Part shown: one piece after another, positions 23,677-36,300 of the stretch
Layout of the letters: each line of letters opens with the position of its first letter
How positions within the stretch are numbered: the first letter of the stretch is position 1
Source of the DNA: Amborella trichopoda
Lineage: Eukaryota; Streptophyta; Magnoliopsida; Amborellales; Amborellaceae
NCBI RefSeq assembly: GCF_000471905.2
Contig: NW_006495273.1
Span: forward strand, 348,185 to 412,184
Length of the DNA stretch: 64,000 nt
Direction of reading: 5' to 3'
The notes under the pieces: generated by a model
The model's input: the letters and a program-made list of their open reading frames with translations, nothing else
Told to the model about the DNA's origin: nothing
Database searches by the model: none
Made by a program: the position numbers and the translations under genes

Positions 23677-26210
23677 ATGTCTTCTTCGAGATCTAATAGG
23701 AGTGGTGATCCTGATTGGAAATATACCTACAACCCAGATCTTAATGATAAAAATTGCATAAGATACAATTTTTTATGAGAATGATACAAAAATGGGCATA
23801 AACCGGTTCAAGAAACATCTTGCCAATATCAGGAGGGATGTTGCCTTATGTAAAAAAACTCATGATGTTGTTAAAGATGAAATAACCAATATTTTTAGTA
23901 TAGTAAAAATAATAAAAAGATTAAACATTTGCATCCATAGCAGATATTAGGTCTGGGATTTGGGTCAGTTATGATGATGGTGATAATGATGATAATGATG
24001 AGGATGGGGAGGAATGTTAAGAGATAGAACAATCCATTATTGGGGAAAGGGAAAGGGAATTGTAATTAGTTTTGGTTCTAGGAGTAAGAAGCCTCAGGTT
24101 AAACGCCTTATGGATAGTTTTTTGCCCCAGCCTGACCCTGAGGTTGCAAAAGAGAAAACAAAGAAGCAAACCACCATTGAAAATAGAATTAAGAAGGAAA
24201 AGAGATAGAGATGCTTTTTGTATTGCTACATGGTTTTATGAGGCGGTCATTCCTTTCAATACCGCTCGCCTAAGAAGCTTTCATGCCTTGGTAGAGGCAA
24301 TCGGTCAATTTGGGCGATGAAACCCTCAACCCCATATGAGCTTTCAGAGCCCCTTTTAAAAAAAATGGTGAGTGTCACGAAGGATATTGTAGAAGTTAAG
24401 AAGGATGCATGCACTCAGTATGAAGTTTCTATTACGACTGATGTTTGGAGTGATAAGAAGATAAGAAGTCAGATGAATTTACTTGTGAATTGTCCTTTAG
24501 GGACTGTTTTTTTTAGGTCTATTGATGCATTAGATTATACCCCATGATGCCCATTACATACTTCAAGTTATAAAGAAGGAATCAAGGAGGTTAGGGGAGT
24601 CATCTTNNNNNNNNNNNNNNNNNNNNACATACTTCAAGTTATAAAGTAAGGGAAGTCAAGGAGGTTGGGGAGCATCTTGTTGTACAGGTTGTCACAGACA
24701 ATGCTGCTCCTAATGTTGCTGCAGCTAATTTGTTACGCATAGCTTATCCAAGAATCTTTTGGACCTCATGCTTGAGGCTCTTGGCGGTTTAACTGAGATA
24801 TCAGGTGCAATGAAGAAGGCAAAGTCAGTTACACATTCCATTTATAGCCACCATCTCACCTTCAGCATGATGCATAGACTTACAAAGAAGAAAGAGATTG
24901 TGAGGCCTGTGGTCACGAGATTTGTAACTTGGTACTTATGCCTAGATAGCATACATTCGTGGAGAATGCAGTTGAGGTAGATGCTTACCTTGGATGACTG
25001 GAGAGCATGTAAGTGGTCCAAGGATCGGGTTGAGAAGAAGGTGAGAGATATTATTCTCTCGGGTTGGGAAGAAGGTGAGAGATATTATTCTTTCTAAAGC
25101 CTTTTAGCGAGAGGTGAAGGGCGCCCTTCAGGTATTATTTTCCTCTTGCCAAAGTCCTTCGCATGGTTGATAGTGACAAGACGTCTATGAGTTACATATA
25201 TGAGGCTATGGAGAAATGCAAAAGAGAGATAACCTAAAATTTTAATGATGATGAGAACCACTATAAGCCTATTTGGGAGATTATTGATGAGAAGTGGGAT
25301 AGGTAGCTACATCGGTCATTGCATGCAGCTGATTATTATTTGAACTCAACTTTTTTTTTACGTTGACAAGGATTATATACAAATGACACAATTATGACTA
25401 GATTTAATAAGTGTGTAGATATGCTAGTCCCTAATATCCAAGATATTATATGCTTTAATGAGCTGATAAATTACAAGTGCTCATGAAAGTCTTTTGGCTG
25501 ACCAATGGCGATGAGGCAAAGGACCAAAATAATTCCGGGCCTTAATAATATTCTTAAGTTCATCAAGTTTCATTTTTGTAATTCTATTATTTATTTATGA
25601 TTTTATTCTGTCTTTGCAGCCAATTGGTGGAGCCAACATGAGTTAGTTCTCCAAATTTACAAAAGTTGGCCATTCGGATCTTAAACCTAACAACTTTCTC
25701 GTTCGGTTCTGAGTGCAATTGGAGTACTTTTGAAAGGGTAAGGTCGTAAGGGTAATTTATATAATTGTATTAATAATACATGAATAATAGATTTTAATTA
25801 GTTTCATTTGATTTTATTAGATTCATAGAAAGAAAATTGACATGCTTGAATCAAAGAGGCTCAATGACCGAGTTTATATCAAGTATAATCGATTTTGGAA
25901 CGATAATTTGCTAAGAGATATAAGAGAGACCCCATTAGATCAAAAAATATGGACAATGCTATGGAGTGGTTAGTTGATGATGATGAGGTCAAGGGGCATG
26001 AAGGATTGACATGGGATATAGTCATAGACTTCAGGAACATCAGTCGACCCTCCTAGGGCCACTAGATCTTCTGCACAGAGGACGAGGGTGGAGGAAGAAG
26101 TGGCAAATTTATAAGAGGCAGAAGAGGACAACCAATATATCGAGGAGGGTGACGGTTCCGATAAATATGATGCAAATATAGCTAACCCTACTTTTTTATA
26201 TGATGAATGA
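23677..26210 (+). pseudogene. degenerate hAT transposase (BED, DUF659, dimerisation)
   Basis: Translated pieces in shifting frames follow the order of plant hAT transposases. They start MSSSRSNRSGDPDWKY with a BED-like region (INRFKKHLANIRRD..C, about 23790-23860). A DUF659-like section follows: MKPSTPYELSEPLLKKM, then TTDVWSD carrying the first catalytic Asp at about 24437-24457, then LLVNCPLGTVFFRSIDA. VVTDNAAPNV near 24680-24715 carries the second catalytic Asp, followed by LMLEALGGL. At the C-terminal end are NWWSQHE-like ADWWSQHELVLQIYKSW near 25625 and MLESKRLNDRVYIKYN near 25840. Several frameshifts and stops (for example at 23777 and 24206) and a gap make it non-functional as sequenced. 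No intron needs to be invoked. Confidence 0.85.
24607..24626. other. 20 bp assembly gap flanked by a duplication
   Basis: Twenty Ns. The roughly 55 bp on its left (ACATACTTCAAGTTATAAAG.. GGAGGTTAGGGGAGTCATCTT) recur on its right with small differences. The gap may be an unmerged overlap and the true distance may be negative. Confidence 0.9.
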
Positions 26211-26645
26211 TGAATAATAATTAAACTTTGAACATTGATTGAAGGTTCTTTTGAGTCTTCAAGTATTACTTTCATTTTTGTTTTCTTCCTCTTGGTTGGG
26301 TGTTGTGAATAGTGGATTTGTAGTTCCACTGGTTTGGTACTTGGTAACTTTGTTTTGGTAATTTGGTTGGTAAATTTTAAGTTTTAATAGGATATGGAGT
26401 TATGGACCGACTTACAGTTATGCTTATGGAGTGTGTGCTAATGTGTAGTAAACTTTGAATTTTGATATGCCCTAAATACCTAATTCTTATATTTTATATA
26501 ATATAGATATTATTAGAAACTATAAAATCTTTTTTGGATTCAACTAGGCCGCCCAGGTTTTGGGCGCTTGCCTAGGCGCTGGGCGGCTTGGAACCCCCAG
26601 GCCACCTAGGACCCATCTAGCGCTTTTTCAAACACTGGTTTTGAG

Positions 26646-28210
26646 ACAACGTACTATCATACTTTGTTTTTTGCTGAAGGCCGACTACTCTGTGAGGTAT
26701 CCGGATATGAAGAAGGGCGAGAAGAAAGTCAATTATATAAACAGGGTCGAATTCTATTATCAAATGGTGACAATACGCTTTTCTTTCACCCTTTTCTCTG
26801 ATATTGTTTGATTGGTACCTCTCTCCCTTTCTGTTGGCTTTTTCCTCCTTTTCTCTCCTTCATTGTAGGAAACCAATTAGCATTCCCTGAAAAAATGGCC
26901 GCTAAAACGCAGAAGCTTACCCTCGGCGGCAGCTCTTCAAGAGCCGATGCATTCACTAGATATTACCATTTTATTGCAGCAACAGTGACGAAGAATTCGG
27001 GTGACTTAAAAAAAATGGTCACCCATGTGAGTAAAGCAATAGGAATGCTGCAACGCGGTTCTACTCAGTTGACCAGCCTGAGGTTCTCAATGCATTCTAC
27101 AAGAAAATGACTAATGTGGGGCAATCTCTATCGATAGGTCAATCTTTTTGCTCTGGAATCAAATGCGAAGGATAAACAAAAGACCGCCATAGCAACCATA
27201 TTGTTTGAAGACTTACAAAATGAGATGATCGCTATTTGAGATGAAGTCCTTGGGCTGGTGGATACGATGTTGCTGCCTTTCACTTGGCTAGTGGATACGA
27301 TGTTGCTGCCTTTCACTTTGACTCAACGTATTGTCCTACTTTGTTTTCTGTTGAAGGCCGACTACTCTGCGAGGTATCCGAATATGAAGAAGGGCGAAGA
27401 GAAAATCGATTATATAAACATGCCGAATTCTATTATCAAATGGCGATGGTACGTCTTTCTCTCACCCTTTTCTATGATATTGTTTGGTTGGTACCATTCT
27501 CCATTTCTGTTGGCCTTTTCCCCCTTCCTTCATTATAGGAAACCAGTTAGCATTCCTTTAAAAAATGGTCGTAAAAGGCACAAGCTTACCCTCGGTGGCG
27601 GCTCTTCAAGAGCCAACGCATTCACTAGAGATGACCATGCAACAACACTGACGAAGGTGACTTAAACAAAATGGTCACCCATGTAGTAAAGTAGGATACT
27701 CAGTTGATATCAGAGGAAGAGGTTTCATCTATGAGGCTGTCAATGCACTCTACAAGAAAATGGGCGAGAAAATAATCGATCTTTTGCTCTGGAATCAAAT
27801 ACGGGGGATAAACAAAAGACCGCCATAGCAACCATATTGTTTGAAGACTTACAAAATGAGATGGCCGCTATGTGTGAGGAAGTCGCTGCCTTTCACTCAA
27901 CCATATTGTTTGAAGACTTACAAAATGAGATGGCCACTATGTATGATGAAGTCGCTGCGTTTTGCTTTGACACAAGTGCTATGTATGATGAAGTCGCTGC
28001 CTTTCGCTTTGACACAAGTACTACTATAGTTTGTTTTTTGGTGAAGGTCGACTACTCTACAAGGTATCTGAATATGAAGAAGGGCGAGGAGAAAGTCGAT
28101 TATACAAATGGGGGCTGAATTGTATTATCAAATGGGGGCTGAATTGTATTATCAAATGGCGATGGTACGCCTTTCTCTCACCTTTTACTTTGATATTGTT
28201 TGGTTGGTCA
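26646..28210 (+). pseudogene. tandem array of the same gene fragment, part 2
   Basis: Three more units continue the array after the hAT insertion, with the TATCC..GATATGAAGAAGGGCGA block near 26697, 27375 and 28060. Smaller duplications lie inside: GTGGATACGATGTTGCTGCC twice at 27258 and 27294, a TTGTTTGAAGACTTACAAAA block twice at 27838 and 27908, and TATTATCAAATGG(C/G)GGCTGAATTG-type repeats at about 28110-28160. The same donor/acceptor-like borders of the filler intron recur (for example 26768 and 26869). Reading frames are disrupted. Confidence 0.6.
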
Positions 28211-28424
28211 GTCAAATACTGATTTTGCTCGAATTTTTACCAAATCTAGTTCTTACATTAGTCCGGATTGATCACGACACCAGTCGGCAATTTTACGGGT
28301 TAGATCACTAATTTGGTCTAGATAACTGTGTATGTGTCCCATCATAGGACAATTGGGACACGTGCTGACTACAATACTTGCATGGTTTGCTATACAAAGC
28401 ATAGGACTTGGGAATAGGTTGAGC

Positions 28425-28716
28425 CAGTGATTTAAAAAACGCCAGACCGGCATGGAATCATCCAATCAACCCAAGAATCAGTCACCTCACTGAATTCTCC
28501 GTATATATAGGACAATGGCCAAGTCTAGAAGGAAAACGGCGTTTTAGTACAGTAAAACGGCGATTTTCTAAAGTATATTCGCCTATTTCATGTGTTTTTT
28601 CTCTGGTTCATGCTTTTTTTCGTTAGTTCATTATTTTTTTTGCACAGTAACATGATGATCCGGATCGGTTTTTGGGGTGCCTAATCCGGATCACCCTTCC
28701 ATTTTTTAAATCGTTG
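28425..28716. mobile_element. small hAT-like element
   Basis: The left end CAGTGATTTAAAAAACG and the right end, on the other strand CAACGATTTAAAAAATGG, form a terminal inverted repeat. The flanks GGTTGAGC and GGTCCAGC match at 6 of 8 bases. It is 292 bp and non-coding. Ends and class are probable rather than certain. Confidence 0.45.
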
Positions 28717-29974
28717 GGTCCAGCCCCGAGCACATGGGAAAAAACCATCACCCTGGTAATTTACCATAGCAGGTTTATTAAAGGCTACTTTTTCATCAGT
28801 TTTGACACAAAAAAAAAAAACCAATCGATTCTTCGCCCATTTTGGTCAGACGGTAATCAAAATTTCACGTTTTTTCTGATCTACAAAAAACTTTTTGGAT
28901 CAAACCCATTTTTGGGCGAGAATGATAGATTGAAAACTCACCATTTTAGCACATAAGCTATCCGCTGTTTCTTTGATCTCTCGATTTTCACAAATGAAAA
29001 TATATAAAAATTTTGTCCAGACTTTCACACTGGAGCCCTCGCAACAGATATGTAACACAATTTATACAACGAAAGGGCATGTTTGAAGAGATCTAGGATC
29101 AAGAATTTTTTGCAGGGTTCCTCTCTAGAAGGCGTTATCTTGAATCTATTACAGGTGTTTCACCATTTAGGACAATATTTTTTTAATATTTTATTTGAAA
29201 AAAGCCCTCATAGTTCTCAAAAATAATATATTTCATTTCACTTGCTTTTTTATGTTGCATAGTCTCTTTCCCTACAAGAGGTAGTGTATGACTGAATACC
29301 ATGTTCTTGTAGAGATCTTGCATTTTTATCATATTTTATTTTTCTAAAAGAACCCTTACATTTTTAACATAAAATTGTGTAAGTGGTTTATTGCTAGATT
29401 TTATTAAGGTTCTTTTTATAGATATTGTTATCTTTAATTTACAATAGGTATTGCATGATTTGAAATAATATTTCTTAGATTTTACAGATTTTTCGAACAT
29501 TTTATGAAAAAAAAAAGTGTGCATTTTCAATAATATCATTAGAATAATTCATATGCTGGCCCAACTTTTTCACAAACCAACAAAAAATTATTTTTGAAGT
29601 TTTCTTTGTGACTATTCAAAAAAATTTCCTGGCCCCCTCAGAAGTTATGAATGAATTCTACATTACTTTACTAATTGCTCATAATTACCCAAGTCCATTA
29701 GACAACCATAATTATCCAACATTATTTAAATTTTATTTATCTTTAAAATTTTGATTTATCTAAAATTTAGAATGTAAAAACAGCAAGGGGAATCATCAAA
29801 GACAGCTTTATAATGATGGAGATTGTGTCTTTTCAATGTAATATAGTGATGGAGATTATTGACTGTACTAAAATTGGACTTCTTATATGAACAAGATCAT
29901 CTTACCCACGGCAAGCTCCCTTGTTGAACCTAAGGGTAAAAGATTCCCTAATCACATTGTGAGAGAGAGAGAGC
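28717..29974. other. intergenic, no gene seen
   Basis: AT-rich sequence with homopolymer runs. No conserved frame or paired repeat ends were found. Confidence 0.5.
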
Positions 29975-30280
29975 ATTTAAATCAAACAACGGGAGCTCAT
30001 AATGTTGGAGACTATTTACTGAAATTTTACATGAAATTCAAACATGCTTATAAACATGATCATTTTAGCTATAATGAATACAATGGAAAGGATTTTTATG
30101 AAGAGAAATACAATGGGAAAGATCTCAAAGACCGTTTAACCCATTTAAATTGAAGAAGACGAGCTGATGATATTTGAGATTATTCACTGAAATTATACAT
30201 GAACTTTCAACAAGCTTATAGGCATCATCATCCTACCATCAGCACAACGGAAAAGATCTAAGAGACTGTTAAACCAACTG
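29975..30280. repeat. diverged tandem duplication beside the VPS37 stop codon
   Basis: Two copies (about 29975-30140 and 30141-30275) share the ordered words CATTTAAAT, GAGCT.AT.AT, GA.TATT.ACTGAAATT.TACATGAA, CAA.C.TGCTTATA or CAAGCTTATA, GGAAA.GATCT and GA.(C/T)GTTTAA. The second ends about 70 bp before the VPS37 stop (minus strand), so the pair would fall in its 3' UTR if the transcript extends that far. The 88-codon plus-strand frame across copy 1 is not a recognised gene. Confidence 0.65.
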
Positions 30281-30347
30281 CCTCAAAGATTCCCTCACCA
30301 CGTTTTCAGAGGGAGAGAGAGATCCCCATCCAACATGAGGAAATAAC

Positions 30348-33300
30348 CTAACCAACCGATGACTTGGCTGCCACGTAAATGAGTGTTCTTCTTTGATACA
30401 ACATTCTTTCCTTTTTGTATAGCTGAATGAACTCACCAAGATCGATATCTTTAGAGACAAGCCTCTGATTCAATGACTCGCTGTCATCCTCCACTTTCAT
30501 AGCAGCCTCTGCATATGATGAACCAAATCCAATAAAAATACATCACTCATGTCTTGTTTGTTTTGAGGGTAGGTAATCTAGAACTATATAAATCAAAGGA
30601 TCATAGCACACAAATCAAAAGAACAAGGGCTATATATACCCACAATACTTTATCATTGAATAACAAATAATCCAGTGAATCAGGCACATTTTGAAATTCA
30701 TGAAGTTATTGTTTTGAATGCAAAACCACAGGCTGGTAACATTGATTGCACTAAGAAACATCAACAAAAACCAAAACCCCTACCCCTATCCATTAAATGC
30801 GAAGTTTATCCAATGAACCAGGCACGCTAGCTTTTATCCCAGCCAGGCCATAGTTTTCACTTCATAACCATACTCTACGCTATATTTTTAATGCGTTTAT
30901 AAACATTCACCAGTGGACACCCATTTACTGTACAAAGACTGCAGCCAACAGGCCTGGTCTCATGACCAAAGCCTGGCTCATCTAAAGGCCAAAGAACCCA
31001 GGTCATTCTAAATTTCCCCAAGTAACTAAATATCATTAACCCACCAAAATAAAGCAAAGAAACTGAGGTAGTCAAACCAAACCAAGGATGAATCCCAACT
31101 CAATGCAAGGTTGTATTCGACAACTAATCACTCGTAAAGCTTTGAGCGTTGACCAAAAAGGCGAAAAACAAATTAACCTACCAAATTCACTTCTCAAGCA
31201 GGGCTAGAAGTTTGAAGATATGGTATGGTTGACGGCACTTGAGTGTGAGGAAAACACCAAACCAGACTTGGACATTCATACATAATACAACTGATCTTAA
31301 ACCTAGAATTTTTACTTGACAAATTGGTTTTCTTTCATGAGTAAACTCTGTAGTGACTTAACTGCAATTATCCTATTTTAGCTCGCCAACTAATCACCAT
31401 TGAATAAATTGGTTTTCTTTCATGAGTAAACTCTGTAGTGACTTAACTGCAATTATCCTATTTTAGCTCACCAACTAATCACCATCTTTCTTTTACAAAT
31501 GTGTACCATCTTTTCAATAATGTAATAAATATGCTATGGTCTGATATGTGTTTTTTACCTTGTAGCTTGTTAAGAAGGGCCGTGAATGAATAAACTGATG
31601 TTATCTCTTTCTCCAATTGTTCTAACTCATCAAATCTCTCCTTGGCTCCTGCAAGTTCTGATCGGATGATGGTGCACTGTTGTCACTTGAAAGCCAAGAC
31701 GTATTACTTGAATCAAGGATTAGTGGCAAGACAAGAATTAAGAGACATTGCAGCAAAGAATCTGTGAGGAGCCACAGATATCCATACTGAATTTTGAGCT
31801 AGCTTATTTGATCCAATTTTTTTGAATTTTCCAATTTGATGCAATATGCTTTGCAAATCAGCCTAATATGCCGAAAAAGATATTGGGGTTTTGGTTTTTT
31901 TTTTTTTTGAGAGAAAAGATATTGGGGTTTTGTTTCTTTAATAATTTAATCAAAAAATTCAAAGGAGTTTAAGAAAATAAGGAAAATAACATCCCATGTG
32001 CATTGAAAATGGACCTGATAAACAAGATCTGGGAAGTTCTGCTGGAAACAATACAACTAAAATCAGATGTGATAATTCATTACCTGATTTCTGAGCTCTG
32101 CAAATTGTGAATGCTTCTCTAGATTACTACCTGCAAAATGAATATTCACATCTTTGAATAAACAACTGGAAATGAAAAGAAAAAAGAATACAATTGATAA
32201 AGAGTTTAACAACAAAAGGAGAAACTCACTTGCAAGATTAACATGACCTTTGATAAGCTCTTCACGTAGCTGAAAAAAAAGAGGGAGATAAACCATCAAT
32301 AACTTGGTTTGGCTTCAGAAACAACAAAATTAACAGGAATTCTGATCAATTAACAGACCAGGTCAAGAGGCCTAACGGGCTCGAGAGAATGCAGAAATGC
32401 AACGTATGCTTTTTTATCAGTGAGAAGCTGGTGAATTTCATCCAAACTGCAAGGAGTCCACATCAAGCCCAAGATAAGTATGACAATAATGAAACTGGTA
32501 CAGGGCTCAAGGATATAATGAAAATCATGCAACTTATTCAGGTTATAAGCATCCAATAGGGGGAGATATTGCATAGAGCATATATCAATAATGTGGGTAT
32601 AAAATCTTAATCATAATCATGTCAAAGCAAAGTGGAAACAAATTTTTTAATACTGTTTGATGCAAACCACAAGCTCTGCTTCAACAGAGCACCATGAATT
32701 ACTAAGATGGCATGCTTCATAAGTTCATGGGAATAAATATTTGCATCAAGATTTATTTTCTTTATATTTGTTTCCCAACCAGATGGTACACAAATCACAA
32801 TATATGGTTAAAATATGAGGTGGAACAGAATCCCGTATACTGAAGCTGAATTGTGGAACAATCTAAGAAAGGTGGTTCCACAACCAAATCCATACTTGAA
32901 AGTCCATTAAAAAACAAATTTTATTACTGATATCTCCATCCACATGGCCTGCCATTGAACAAAAAACTCGACAAACTATATCTTCATAACAGTTTGAGAT
33001 CAATCACAATACTTGAACTGCATTTCAATAAAATGCATGCACTTTTCATCTATGATGAAATGTTACAAGTGGAACTTAAAATTGACTTCCAATATCAGAA
33101 ATCACCTCATTTATAGGATCATAAAATATTCTACATAGTATACTGGAAAAAGAAAACTAGCAAAACTCTGCTAAATTTCTTGTTTCATTTATTTTTCCTC
33201 AAAATGCCAATCTGTTCCTTGATGAAATATAATAGGTTGAGTTTTTTTTGTGGGTAAGTAATATAATGTGTTGAGTTCTTAACAAAAGACTACACAATAG

Positions 33301-36300
33301 CCCAGATTTTTCCCTTTGTTTAGTAGCTGGTGCTTCAATTCCTGAAAGCCTCTAGTCCTCTAGTCATTCAACACAAAAGCAATGCAAAAACCTAGGCAGC
33401 CATTTCAGATGTGTTTTTACTCCTTCCTTTACATTTTATTTTATTTTTATTTCTTTTATTTTCCATATTCTTAACTTTTAGGGTCATGTATAAGGCAGGG
33501 AAGCCAAATAGCGACAATCTGGCTACATAAGTACGAAAGTTTGTTGCATGTACAGTTTGCGCAAAGCTATGAAGTTATGCGGACCAATTCTTCTACATTG
33601 GTGACCAAAGCTATCATATATGGGGTCACCAATTATTTTATTTTATTTATTTCCATTACTAAGTCTTAGAAACCAATGTTAGGGCACGTTGGCAGAAGAT
33701 TGTGCACTCAATATTTTAGAAAGTTGAGTCTTTAAAACTTTAGTGAGTTCTTTCTTTCCTTCTTTTGCAAGTGACGGTAGTTTTGGAATTTTTGTTTGAT
33801 GTCCAAAGAGATTTTTTCAATCTTTTGTACAGGTCTAGTTATTAAAACTATAACGGAATTAGTTACCTAATTTTGGAAGAATGTGCAAGATTAGGATAGT
33901 CCCAAGCTAAGTCACTTAAGTCTCAAGTAAGTCCAACAAAAACGGGATTCAAACCATAGTTGTCGGGTGCGGGTTCCTGGGAGTAGAAGCGGGCTCGGGT
34001 CCGCAAAACCGTGGATTGTTAGAAGCTCCTTGTGGTTGGGATCGTCGTCCGTACAATCCTATATCAAAGGAGCGTGATCCTTGTCATAGGGAAGTGCGAT
34101 TCCATTGGGAAGGAATCGCAATAGTATGCTTTAAGGGATCAAGAATGATGTGTGGGTTCACAATGCCATTGGGCAGAAAACTGAATCACTGCATATGAGT
34201 CAGTGCCAAATAGAGAAAAAATCATATGCACTGTGTAATACACTTGAGAACTGCAGATCGAACCTGCTGGGACCGCAGATCACAATATATGGATCCGCAT
34301 TCCATCCAAGATTCCTAGCTGGAACCGCGGAATCAAGGTTCCGGAGCGGGTCTGTGACCTTTCCTACAAGGTTCCAGCAACTATGATTCAAACCTCTGTA
34401 ATTACCCATGGTGAAATCACTTCAAGTCAGGTAATAAAATTTCAGCACCGATTATAGTAGCAGGCCACCTTTACAGGATAGAATGATTCTACAACTCTAG
34501 CCTAAATTTGGGAGAGTCTCCCCCCACAGGACAGAGTCCTATGCTTTTTTAGTGGAGAGATTCCCCAAAACCCTGACTTATGGACTAGAGGTTCTTCCTA
34601 AGTAAGCTTTGCCTTTCTAATTTCCCCTCTTATATGGCATGTCCCCATCTAAGATTCCCCACCCAAATTCGGAACTTTTCTCATAAACAATTAAAAAAAA
34701 AACCGATTCAATCCCTAGCATGTACCCTAGTTACATGCTTCCAAACATCAGCTAATACCTCATTACAACCCTGATCCATATGTCCAACGTCCATAACCCT
34801 CAAAATAAACTTTAAGCCCTAAATTTGCTGACCCCCGAATCCATTTCATCATGCTCCTATCTTGCTGGACCTGATAAAACCAAGAAAATTTAACCTCAAT
34901 TAAACCCTTAACCTCAAACCCGGGACTCTCTTGTAACCTCATCAAACCATTCCCCATAGCTAGCTTAAGTCCTAACCCCCTTACACCTCTTATCATCACT
35001 ACTTGCTCAATAAAGGAGACCTCAATACATCGAAAACCCTGCCATCCTAAACTTTATAAGAAACCTAAACACATTTTAAGCTCCTAAATAATAACTTAGT
35101 TAGAACTCGTACCTACCCCAAAAATATTATCCTAAGCCCACCTTGTGTGTTACACTTGTCTGGGAGCCAAGATCCCTTGGTCCTACATCACTACAAAGTA
35201 CAGTATAAGCCTTACTTCTAGAAGGCAAAAGTTCCATCGTATGAAAGTTAGGCAGACTTCATTTTTCACCCATCTATCCACCCATGTAATTTATTGCAGC
35301 AGAGCACTTTAAATGCTTAAAATTGAGGCATTTCAAATTCAAAGACAGTAAAAAATAAGTTGAAGCCTCACATAACCTAAAGTTGGAGGCCCATGCCTAG
35401 TTGCTAGGTTTCAGAAAAGCTTACGAGAGGTCATGTGGCGGGTACAGAAGGAATATGGAGCTGAAGAGCAGTTACTATTCAACTCCTATATATCACCATG
35501 AAAAATGCTCATTTAAGGAGCAAAAATAACTACACAAGTGCAAGACTCATGCAACTAAGCCTAGGCATCATTCTGAAGGAATGAAATGCATGCTCATGAA
35601 GCCATGACAGTCCAAGATGATCCTGTCATTTGGTATGAATGAGTATAACCATTGCTGCAAAGTGGTGCATTTCCTAAAACATATGAGAAACAAAAAAGCT
35701 CTAGATAACATAGTTACAACACAAAGGTTTCTTAAAAATTAGAACCTCTAACAAGTAGACAAAAGGAAAACCTAATGTGAATCATCTAGTATGACCGGGA
35801 GAGTTCATGGTAAAAGCAAAGTTCTACTTATCATAACAAAATTAATATAAACTAGAGCCTAGAGAGCTCATGGTTAAGGGAAAAAATTCACACCAAATAT
35901 TAATCTTCCAGTAATTCTGATACACTGCTGTTCCTGCCTCTGTCTCCCAGTACAACCCATAGAGCTTTCCTCCTATCTCCCTCCCCCTCTCTTTCCCATT
36001 TCACTTGTGCCGCAATCTTGTATAATATGCCTTTCAGTTTCTCTCTTTCATTTCATTGCATGTGAAAAGGACCATGGTTCATCAATAATGAGAAGATTAT
36101 TCATTCAAATCCCACATCCGCTACCATCCTTGAGCCGGGGACAGAAACCTCTTTTGGTCTGACCTTTGTTTGGATCGAGAACACCCCATAAAGGACTGTT
36201 TCCCTAATCTCTTTCGCATTGCCAAAGACCCTAATGCTACCGTTGCCGACCTTTTCGAACTTCATGGTCATTTCGGCTCATGGAATCCCAGCTTCCGCAT

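Larger units (their letters stand above)
23043..26637 (+). mobile_element. hAT-family transposon, about 3.6 kb, with both ends
   Basis: The left terminus CAGTGTTTCAAAAAG and the right terminus CTTTTTCAAACACTG are 15 bp inverted repeats with one mismatch. The flanks GCTTTGAC (23035-23042) and GTTTTGAG (26638-26645) agree at 6 of 8 bases, consistent with an aged 8 bp hAT duplication. Joining the flanks restores the host word TTCGCTTTGA.ACAACGTACT that other array units contain. GC-rich subterminal zones (GGGCGCTGGCC..GCGCC words) lie inside both ends. It encloses the ruined transposase at 23677-26210 and a 20 bp gap. Confidence 0.85.
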
